This document shows, in pieces, positions 1 to 7,200 of a DNA stretch of 8,950 bases. The notes below the pieces were generated by a model. The model was not told the DNA's origin. It saw nothing but the letters and a program-made list of their open reading frames with translations, and ran no database searches. The stretch lies in assembly GCA_031273585.1 (NCBI GenBank), contig JAISRP010000215.1, positions 1-8,950 on the forward strand, in the 5' to 3' direction. Numbering within the stretch: position 1 is the stretch's first letter; the number at the start of each line of letters is the position of its first letter. Position numbers and translations under genes: made by a program. Source of the DNA: Synergistaceae bacterium (GTDB lineage: Bacteria; Synergistota; Synergistia; Synergistales; Synergistaceae).

Positions 1-285
1 AGGGGCCGCAAGCCGAAGCACGCCCTGACGGAGGAAGTCAGATCGGAGGTGCTGCGTCTGTTCGAGGAGAAATACAGCGACAGCAATTTCTGCCATTATT
101 CGGAGCTGCTGGAAGAGCGTGAAGGGATGAGGCTGAGCCCTTCGAGCGTCGGTCGGCAGCCGTGCGAGAAGCTCCACAATAACGCTGTACAGGTCGTTTC
201 GGGCTATTTTGTTCAAAATGACGTGGACAAGGTTGAACAACCTCTGGATGCAGCTCGAATAGACATTTTGCCGGTGATCTTATAA
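1..285 (+). pseudogene. ISNCY-like transposase remnant, truncated at both ends
   Basis: The frame is open from the first base to the TAA at 283-285 (94 codons), so the N-terminal part lies outside the window or is lost. The first 52 codons resemble the segment between the helix-turn-helix and the DDE catalytic core in ISNCY/IS1202-type transposases: a basic RGRKPK start, then LFEEKYSDSNF, a HYSELLEEREG helix and LSPSSVGR. Family members continue with an ILREAGI-like stretch and then the DDE domain. Here the similarity stops near base 156, and the last 42 codons look unrelated, so the element was cut or rearranged there. No DDE residues are present and it cannot be an active transposase. An ATG at 49 could open a 78-codon ORF, but it lies inside the conserved segment and is not a convincing gene start. 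The family call rests on remembered family patterns and is moderately sure; that it is a remnant is more certain. Confidence 0.6.
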
Positions 286-475
286 TCCGCTTGTCGCGCA
301 AAGTGAAATCTCTGCGCTGTTTGCGCGTTGCGGTGAATGGCTGATATAGAAGTTTTTCAACAAAATTCCCCGTCTGCAGACCTCTCGAATGCTAAAAATA
401 GACCAATCTTCACACGGCATTGTTTTTTGTTACTTTTTGTTCGATGCGTTGGAGATTTGGGCACGGAAATAATAT
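286..475. other. non-coding region between transposase remnant and rpoB promoter
   Basis: No convincing gene is seen on either strand. The stretch is more AT-rich than the flanking genes and becomes clearly so toward the promoter, where AAATAATAT just upstream of the -35 box could act as an UP element. It holds an 8-base inverted repeat just past the transposase remnant, a perfect 10-base palindrome GTCTGCAGAC at 372-381, and two TTTTTGTT words exactly 10 bases apart (424-431 and 434-441). No GC-rich hairpin followed by a T run, and so no intrinsic terminator, was found. Confidence 0.6.
295..327. repeat. 8-base perfect inverted repeat (CGCGCAAA / TTTGCGCG)
   Basis: The arms at 295-302 and 320-327 are exact reverse complements separated by 17 bases. 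There is no T run after the right arm, so it does not look like an intrinsic terminator. It begins 10 bases after the end of the transposase remnant. It could be a leftover transposon structure, a protein-binding site or chance. Confidence 0.35.
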
Positions 476-504
476 TTGACAACAGCCGTATTATTTAGTA
501 TCAT
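476..504 (+). promoter_or_regulatory. strong housekeeping-sigma promoter for rpoBC
   Basis: A perfect -35 box TTGACA (476-481) is followed by a 17-base spacer and a -10 box TATCAT (499-504, 5 of 6 matches to TATAAT). The bases just upstream of the -35 box are AT-rich. The predicted transcript start is about 511, giving a leader of roughly 48 bases before the rpoB ATG. A TAGTAT at 496-501 is an alternative -10 but would leave only a 14-base spacer. The promoter sits where many bacteria instead read through from rplJ-rplL, which suggests that rpoBC is driven from here. Confidence 0.8.
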
Positions 505-511
505 TTTTTGT

Positions 512-526
512 TGCACACATTGTGCA
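512..526. promoter_or_regulatory. dyad / hairpin at the rpoBC transcript start
   Basis: TGCACA (512-517), CAT, TGTGCA (521-526) is a perfect 6-base inverted repeat with a 3-base centre, extendable by one G-U pair. It begins at about +1 or +2 of the predicted transcript. As DNA it could be an operator that blocks promoter clearance; as RNA it could form a 5'-terminal stem that protects the message. The sequence shows the symmetry; both roles are inference. Confidence 0.45.
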
Positions 527-540
527 GAATATTATTACCC

Positions 541-558
541 AGGGAGGTCGTTCTCCCC
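541..558 (+). promoter_or_regulatory. rpoB Shine-Dalgarno site with possible sequestering hairpin
   Basis: AGGGAGG (541-547) is a strong ribosome binding site 11 bases before the ATG at 559, slightly longer than the common spacing, and it decides the rpoB start. GGGAG (542-546) is the reverse complement of CTCCC (553-557), leaving a 6-base loop in which one further G-U pair can close, so the site could fold onto the bases just before the start codon. If that stem forms it would hide the ribosome site and place the ATG at its foot. Confidence 0.6.
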
Positions 559-3500
559 ATGCTGGCAACAGCCCTTTCGGAGAAAGCGCAGGAACGCAGG
601 ATTTTTGGCACGGAAAAGGATCTCTTGCCTCTTCCGGATTTGGTAGAAGTTCAGAAAAACTCTCACGATTGGTTCTTCCAAAAGGATATCGACCCGATGA
701 TGCGGGGAAAACAGGGATTGCAGGAGCTCTTTTTGGAGATATTTCCAATTGAGAGCTACGATGGTTCGTTCTCTCTCGAGTTCGTCAGTTACAGGGTGGA
801 GCCCGAGACGATCAGCCTCGACGAGGCTCGCAGCAGGGATTTAACATGGTCCCGTCCAATCCGGGCGACGATCAGGCTCAGGAACGTCAAGACGGGGGAG
901 ATCAAGGAGGAGGAGATTTACCTCGGAGATTTTCCGATAATGACCGCGCGGGGGACCTTCATAATCAACGGAACCGAGCGCGTCGTGGTGAACCAGCTCG
1001 CGAGATCCGCCGGAGTTTATTTCAGCGCCGACCGCACCCCGGGGCAGGAGGTATTTTCCGCTAAGGTGATACCGGATCGCGGGGCGTGGATGGAGTTCGA
1101 CCTGCCCAAGGGCGAGCCGCCTCTCAAGATCGAGCCTATATCGGTCAAGGTGGACAGCAGGAAGAAGATACCTGTTACGATGCTGCTCAAGGCGTTTGGA
1201 GTGGACTCCGACGAGGAGGTCCTCAAGCTCTTCGGCGCGGTCGAGAAGGAGATGGACCTCACCGAGGACGACGTGAAGGGCATGCTGCTGGCCGAGGCCA
1301 TAGTGGCCGAGGACGGCGCTATCCTCCTCAAGAAGAACGAGCGCCTCTCGAAGGAACACCTCGAAACCCTGTGGAAGCAGGGCAGGACGAAGATATGGGT
1401 GTGGGACGTGGATCCCGTCATAGCCGCCACGATGGAGAAGGACGGAGTCACGAACAGCGACGACGCGATAATGGAGCTGTTCAGGAGGCTGCGTCCGAAC
1501 GAGCCAGCGCGCATGGAGAACGCGCGCGAATACGTGCACAGCATATTCACCGACACCAGGAGGTACAGCCTCGGGCGCGTCGGGCGCTACAAGGTCAACA
1601 GACGGCTGGGAGTCGAGCTTCCGACGGAGGAGCGCCTGCTCACGAACGACGATATAGTGGCAATCTCCGTCGAGCTGCTCAAATTGAGAAACGACGAGGG
1701 TTATGAGGGCGAGGATGACATTGATCACCTCGGTAACAGGCGCGTGCGCGCGGTGGGGGAGCTGCTTCAGAATCAGGTCCGGATTGGGCTCCTGCGGCTG
1801 GAGAGGATCGCCAAGGAGAGGATGACCACGATACCGGACCTCGCCACCTCGATGGCGAAGGACCTGATAAACGTGCGCCCGGTCTCCGCGGTGCTGCGCG
1901 AATTCTTCGGCTCAGGCCAGCTCTCGCAGTTCATGGATCAGACGAACCCTCTGGCCGAGCTCACCCACAGGAGAAGGCTGTCCGCGCTCGGGCCCGGCGG
2001 GCTGTCCCGCGAAAGGGCCGGTTTCGAGGCGAGGGACGTCCACTACACGCACTACGGGCGGGTCTGCCCGATCGAGACGCCTGAGGGTCCGAACATAGGG
2101 CTCGTTACATCTCTCGCGACTTACGCTCGGATAAACGAGTACGGGTTTCTCGTGCGCCCCGTACGCCGCGTCACGGATGGGGCGGTGACCGACGAGGTCA
2201 TATACCTCTCGGCCGACGAGGAGGATCAGTTCTACGTGGGCAGGGCCGACATCCCAATGGACGAGTCCGGGCGCATAACCGGGAACACCATACACGTCCG
2301 CTACAGGAGCGGCATAATGGAGATATCCCCGGGCGACGTTGACTTTCTGGATATCTCCCCAAAGCAGATAGTGTCTGTGTCGACCGCTCTGATCCCCTTC
2401 CTGGAGCACGACGACGCCAACAGGGCACTCATGGGCTCGAACATGCAGAGGCAGGCGGTACCGCTGGTGCAGGCTGACGCCCCACTCGTCGGGACTGGCA
2501 TCGAGCACAGGATCGCGAAGGACTCCGGCTCATGCGTCGTGGCGGAGCACTCCGGCGTCGTCACCTACCTGGATTCCAGCCGGATCGAGGTCACGAGCGA
2601 CGACAATCGCCTGAACCAGTACAAGCTGATAAAGTTCCGCAGGTCGAATCAGGGCACTATAATCCACCAGAAGCCGATCGTAAACAGCGGCGACAGGGTG
2701 ACGGCCGGAGAGATCATAGCGGACGGCCAGTCCTGCGACGGCGGCGAGCTGGCTCTGGGACGCAACGTGCTGGTGGCCTTCGTCTCGTGGGAGGGCTATA
2801 ACTTCGAGGATGCGATACTCCTCAGCCAGAGGCTCGTGAAGGAGGACTTCTACACGTCCATCCACATAGAGGAGTACGAGGTCGAGGCGCGGGAGACGAA
2901 ACTCGGCCCCGAGGAGATAACCCGCGACATCCCCAACGTGGGCGAGGATGCCTTGAAGAACCTGGACGAGGACGGAATAATCCGCGTCGGGGCAGAGGCC
3001 CACGCTGGAGACATACTCGTCGGCAAGGTCACGCCCAAGGGCGAATCCGACCAGACGCCCGAGGAGAAGCTGCTGCGGGCCATATTCGGCGAGAAGGCCC
3101 GCGAGGTGCGGGATACGAGCCTGAGGGTTCCGCACGGCGAGGGCGGCAAGGTCGTTACGGTCAAGCGCCTTACCCGGGCCGAGAACAGCGAGGACATGAG
3201 CGCGGGGGTAAACGAGGTCATAAAGGTTTACGTGGCCCAGTTCCGCAAGATCACCGAGGGCGACAAGATGGCCGGGCGCCACGGCAACAAGGGCGTCGTG
3301 TCGCGGATTCTGCCCGAGGAGGATATGCCCTATCTCTCGGATGGCACGCCGGTCGACGTCGTCCTGAACCCGCTGGGCGTCCCGTCCAGGATGAACCTGG
3401 GGCAGGTTTTGGAGACCATAACCGGCTTCGTAGCGCATCACAACGACTGGCACGTCTCGACCCCCGTCTTCCTCGCGGCGAACGAGAAGGAAATCCTGTC

Positions 3501-4221
3501 CCACCTGGACACAGTCCGGGAGACGAAGTATCCGGAGCTGACCGCCGACTGCAAGATCACGCTCTACGACGGCAGGACCGGGCTCGCCATGGACGGCAAG
3601 GTCACGGTGGGGATAATGTACATGCTCAAGCTGATCCACCTCGTGGACGACAAGATACACGCCCGCTCGATAGGACCCTACAGCCTCATAACGCAGCAGC
3701 CGCTGGGGGGCAAGACGCAGTTCGGCGGGCAGAGATTCGGCGAGATGGAGGTGTGGGCACTCGAGGGTTACGGCGCCGCCCATATGCTTCAGGAGATGCT
3801 CACTGTGAAGAGCGACGACATCCACGGACGTCTGCGGACTTACGAGCGCATAGTGAAGGGGCAGAACCTGATAAAGCCGGGCGTCCCGGAGAGCTTCAGG
3901 GTTTTGATAAAGGAGCTGCACGGGCTGGGTCTGGACGTTGAGATAAAGTACAGCGACGGGAGCTTCGGCGAGCTCGTTATGAGCGAGGAGGAGGAGAAGG
4001 GGCACCGCATCACCTCGCTGCGCCCCGATGCCCTGGTCGACCGAGACGAGAGCGAATTCATCGACGCGAAGGACCGGCCCGACATCTTCAGCAGCCTGTC
4101 CGAGCACAGCGGGCACGAGCTCTCCATCCTGGATCCGAATCTGAAGGAGAAGAGGGACAAGCTGTTCACCTCGGAGGACGCCGCTGCGGAAAACGACGAA
4201 ATTTTTACGGAGGATGATTGA
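559..4221 (+). CDS. rpoB: DNA-directed RNA polymerase subunit beta
   Basis: This is the second-largest subunit of the core RNA polymerase (1220 residues), forming one side of the catalytic cleft in the cytoplasm. Near the N-terminus [13 protein letters not shown] and [15 protein letters not shown] are typical of the family. The rifampicin-pocket region spans about residues 455-478 ([19 protein letters not shown] then LSALG); the positions matching E. coli Q513, D516, H526, R529, S531 and L533 are all wild type, so no target-site resistance is evident. The flap tip ([12 protein letters not shown]) is near 835-846. [12 protein letters not shown] holds the active-site lysines K903 and K911, and H1034 matches E. 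coli H1237. There is no SI2 insertion. After about residue 1130 comes a tail of about 90 residues ending in a very acidic stretch. ATG 559 is chosen over an in-frame TTG at 508 because the latter lies at or before the transcript start and the Shine-Dalgarno site serves 559. rpoC follows after 2 bases. Confidence 0.97.
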   Translation: MLATALSEKAQERRIFGTEKDLLPLPDLVEVQKNSHDWFFQKDIDPMMRGKQGLQELFLEIFPIESYDGSFSLEFVSYRVEPETISLDEARSRDLTWSRPIRATIRLRNVKTGEIKEEEIYLGDFPIMTARGTFIINGTERVVVNQLARSAGVYFSADRTPGQEVFSAKVIPDRGAWMEFDLPKGEPPLKIEPISVKVDSRKKIPVTMLLKAFGVDSDEEVLKLFGAVEKEMDLTEDDVKGMLLAEAIVAEDGAILLKKNERLSKEHLETLWKQGRTKIWVWDVDPVIAATMEKDGVTNSDDAIMELFRRLRPNEPARMENAREYVHSIFTDTRRYSLGRVGRYKVNRRLGVELPTEERLLTNDDIVAISVELLKLRNDEGYEGEDDIDHLGNRRVRAVGELLQNQVRIGLLRLERIAKERMTTIPDLATSMAKDLINVRPVSAVLREFFGSGQLSQFMDQTNPLAELTHRRRLSALGPGGLSRERAGFEARDVHYTHYGRVCPIETPEGPNIGLVTSLATYARINEYGFLVRPVRRVTDGAVTDEVIYLSADEEDQFYVGRADIPMDESGRITGNTIHVRYRSGIMEISPGDVDFLDISPKQIVSVSTALIPFLEHDDANRALMGSNMQRQAVPLVQADAPLVGTGIEHRIAKDSGSCVVAEHSGVVTYLDSSRIEVTSDDNRLNQYKLIKFRRSNQGTIIHQKPIVNSGDRVTAGEIIADGQSCDGGELALGRNVLVAFVSWEGYNFEDAILLSQRLVKEDFYTSIHIEEYEVEARETKLGPEEITRDIPNVGEDALKNLDEDGIIRVGAEAHAGDILVGKVTPKGESDQTPEEKLLRAIFGEKAREVRDTSLRVPHGEGGKVVTVKRLTRAENSEDMSAGVNEVIKVYVAQFRKITEGDKMAGRHGNKGVVSRILPEEDMPYLSDGTPVDVVLNPLGVPSRMNLGQVLETITGFVAHHNDWHVSTPVFLAANEKEILSHLDTVRETKYPELTADCKITLYDGRTGLAMDGKVTVGIMYMLKLIHLVDDKIHARSIGPYSLITQQPLGGKTQFGGQRFGEMEVWALEGYGAAHMLQEMLTVKSDDIHGRLRTYERIVKGQNLIKPGVPESFRVLIKELHGLGLDVEIKYSDGSFGELVMSEEEEKGHRITSLRPDALVDRDESEFIDAKDRPDIFSSLSEHSGHELSILDPNLKEKRDKLFTSEDAAAENDEIFTEDD
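4209..4213 (+). promoter_or_regulatory. rpoC ribosome binding site inside the end of rpoB
   Basis: GGAGG lies within the last codons of rpoB, 10 bases before the rpoC ATG at 4224. Only 2 bases separate the rpoB TGA from that ATG, so terminating ribosomes are well placed to restart on rpoC, which helps match the amounts of the two subunits. Confidence 0.8.
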
Positions 4222-4223
4222 TA

Positions 4224-7200
4224 ATGGCTGAAACACGCCACATAGCAGGCGTCAGGATGAAGCTCTCCTCCCCCGAGAGGGTCAGGCAGCTGTCGAGCGG
4301 CGAGGTCAAGAAACCCGAGACCATAAATTACAGGACGCTCCGCCCCGAGAAGGACGGCCTGTTCTGCGAGCGAATATTCGGTCCCACGAGGAGCTTCGAG
4401 TGCGCGTGCGGAAAGTACAAGCGCAGCGGCCCCAAGTTCAGGGGCGTCGTCTGCGACCGCTGCGGGGTGGAGGTGACCGACAACAGGGTCAGGCGCGAGC
4501 GCATGGGGCACATAGAGCTCGCGGCCCCGGTAGTCCATATATGGTATCTGCGCGGCATACCGAGCCGCCTCAGCCTGCTCCTGGGAACATCGACTAAGGA
4601 TCTGGAGAAGGTCGTTTACTTCGCCCCGACCAGGAAGAGGGAGCAGAAGTACAAGGTCGTGTCCGACGGGAAGCGCCCCGACCTCGTGAGGCGAGGCGAC
4701 CTCGTCACGTCGGGCGAGGAGCGCATACATCGGCACTATGACCCTAAGTTCAAGGCCGAGGAGGCGTTTCGCATACTGAAGGTGGACGACGTCCCGGTCG
4801 ACATCGGAGACGTCGTGAGCGCCTCCCAGGTGAAGCGCATAAGGGACGACTTCGGCGACGGCCTCTTCCAGGTCGAGCGGGCGTACCGCGTCGTTCGCGC
4901 CGACGCGGATGACTCCGGCGAGGTGTTCCCCGAGTCCCAGCTCGGCAGGATGTCCGAGCTCATCTCCGGTGCTGAGTTCGTTCCAGTGAATCTGCAGAAT
5001 CAGGAGGCGTTCTTCGTGACGAGCGTAGTCCACCTCCCGTTCGGTAAGGGCGACGTCATATCCGAGAGCGAGTACAGGCTCTACCATCAGAAGTACACGG
5101 GACGGTTCTCAGTCCAGCCAGAGACGGAGACCATAGAGGACCCGTGCTCGATAGTGATAGACGGGGGCGACTCGCCCTTTGAAAGGTCCGACATTATTCT
5201 CGAGCGCGAGGAGAAGCTCTGCTCGTCGTACGACAAGACCTTCACCGGGGGGATCGGCGCGGAGGGGGTATACTCCCTGCTGCAGAAGATCGACCTTGCC
5301 GACCTGGTGAGCACCCTGCGGGAGGAGATAGCCGAGTCGTCGGGGCAGAAGAAGCGCAAGCTGGTAAAACGCCTTCAGATAGCGGAGGACTTTCGCAAGA
5401 GCGCGTCGCGCCCCGAGTGGATGGTCCTCTCCGTGCTGCCGGTTATCCCGCCGGACCTGCGCCCCATGGTGCAGCTCGACGGGGGCAGGTTTGCCACCAG
5501 TGACTTAAACGACCTGTACCGCAGGGTCATAAACCGCAACAACAGGCTGAAGAAGCTCCAGGAGCTCCGCGCGCCTGACATTATAATCCGCAACGAAAAG
5601 AGGATGCTTCAGGAATCGGTGGACGCGCTGATTGACAACGGCAGGAGGGGCAAGGCTGTCCTTGGGGCCGGGAACAGGCCGCTGAAGAGCCTGACGGACC
5701 TCCTGAGGGGCAAGAAGGGTAGATTCCGCCAGAACCTGCTGGGCAAGAGGGTGGACTACTCCGGCCGCTCCGTCATAGTGATCGGGCCAAACCTCAAGAT
5801 ATATCAGTGCGGGCTTCCGAAGCAGATGGCCCTCGAGCTCTTCAAGCCCTTCGTCATGAACAAGCTCGTCGAGAACGGAATGGTGCCGAACGTAAAGAGC
5901 GCCAGGAGGTTCATAGAGCGAGGCCGCGACGAGGTGTGGGCGATACTGGAGGGCATCATCAAGGATCACCCGGTCATGCTGAACCGGGCTCCGACTCTGC
6001 ATCGCCTTGGAATCCAGGCGTTCGAGCCGGTTCTGATAGAGGGCAAGGCCATCAGGCTGCACCCGCTCGTCTGCACCGCGTTCAACGCGGACTTCGACGG
6101 GGACCAGATGGCGGTTCACGTTCCGCTCTCCATAGAGGCGCAGACCGAGGCGCGCATACTGATGCTGTCATCCAACAACCTGCTGTCGCCGGCGAGCGGG
6201 AAATCCGTCGTGACGCCTACTCAGGACATGCTGCTGGGAATTTACTACCTGACCAGCATGTGGGATGGCAGGACGGGGGAGGGCATGTACTTCAGGGACA
6301 TGGACGACGTCGTCTCAGCCCTCGACCACGACCTGGTCCACGTGAACTCCAAGATAAAGATAAAGGCCCTGCCCGAGTGGAACCTGTCCCCAAAGGACCT
6401 GGATGATAAGGGCTACCTCGAGACGTCGCCCGGCCGGGTGATCTTCAACCAGTCACTCCCGGAGCAGCTCCGCTTCATAAACCGGTCCATAACGAAGAAG
6501 GACCTGAGCGCGCTTCTGGACGACACCTTCGACCGCATAGGCCAGCACGCCATGGTCGGAATGCTCGACTCGATCAAGGTCCTCGGCTACAGGTGGTCGA
6601 CCAGGAGCGGCATAAGTCTAGGGATAGGTGACATAACAGTCCCCGAGGAAAAGAAGGAGATAGTCGACTTCTCCATGCTCAAGGAGGCGGACCTGTCGGA
6701 GCAGCACGAGATGGGGCTCCTCGATGACGACGAGTACATGAGGGAGAAGGACTTCATCTGGTCGAACGCCGGGCGCAGGATAGCGGACAGCATCATGGAC
6801 CACATGTCGAAGTCGAACCCGCTCCGCATGATGGTGGACTCCGGCGCGCGCGGCACGAGGGGACAGGTCGCGCAGATGGCTGGCATCCGCGGTCTCATGG
6901 CCGACCCGTCCGGGCACATCATAGACTACCCCATAGTGGCGAACTTCCGCGAGGGGCTCAACATGCTCGAATACTTCATCTCGACTCACGGCGCGAGGAA
7001 GGGGCTTGCGGACACTGCCCTCCGCACCGCAAAGTCCGGCTACCTGACGAGAAGGCTCGTAGACGTCGCGCAGGACCTCATAATAACAGATGACGACTGC
7101 CAGACGGACAGGGGAGTGGAGGTGCGCCCCCTCGAGGCTGAGGGCAAGACGATAATATCCCTGACCGAGCGCCTGACCGGCAGGATTGCACTCTGCGACC

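Noticed and set aside
260..286. TAGACA and TATAAT as a second promoter
   Set aside because: The -10 box is perfect but the only -35 candidate is 15 bases away and the element lies at the end of the transposase remnant. It is far weaker evidence than the 476-504 promoter.
38..301. Minus-strand open frame of 87 codons in the upstream region
   Set aside because: Its right part is the complement of the recognisable transposase segment, and the product resembles nothing known to me.
295..335. Intrinsic terminator after the transposase remnant
   Set aside because: An inverted repeat is present, but its 17-base loop is large and no T run follows the right arm.
508..558. Alternative rpoB start at TTG 508
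   Set aside because: It would begin at or before the predicted transcript start (about 511), has no Shine-Dalgarno site, and adds 17 residues unlike RpoB N-termini. ATG 559 has AGGGAGG upstream.
1918..1995. Rifampicin-resistance changes in rpoB
   Set aside because: Differences from E. coli (N518T, S522A, I524L, K527R, I530L in E. coli numbering) are conservative or match the sequence I recall for wild-type B. subtilis; the main resistance positions are wild type.
2530..4236. Long open frame of 568 codons on the minus strand opposite rpoB
   Set aside because: It mirrors the rpoB codons: the GC-biased third positions of a highly expressed gene keep the opposite frame free of stops. The product is rich in Leu, Val and Arg with no recognisable domain and no ribosome site.
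3840..5087. Minus-strand open frame of 415 codons across the rpoB-rpoC junction
   Set aside because: It overlaps two certain genes, shows no known motif, and changes composition exactly where the opposite gene changes frame, as expected of a shadow.
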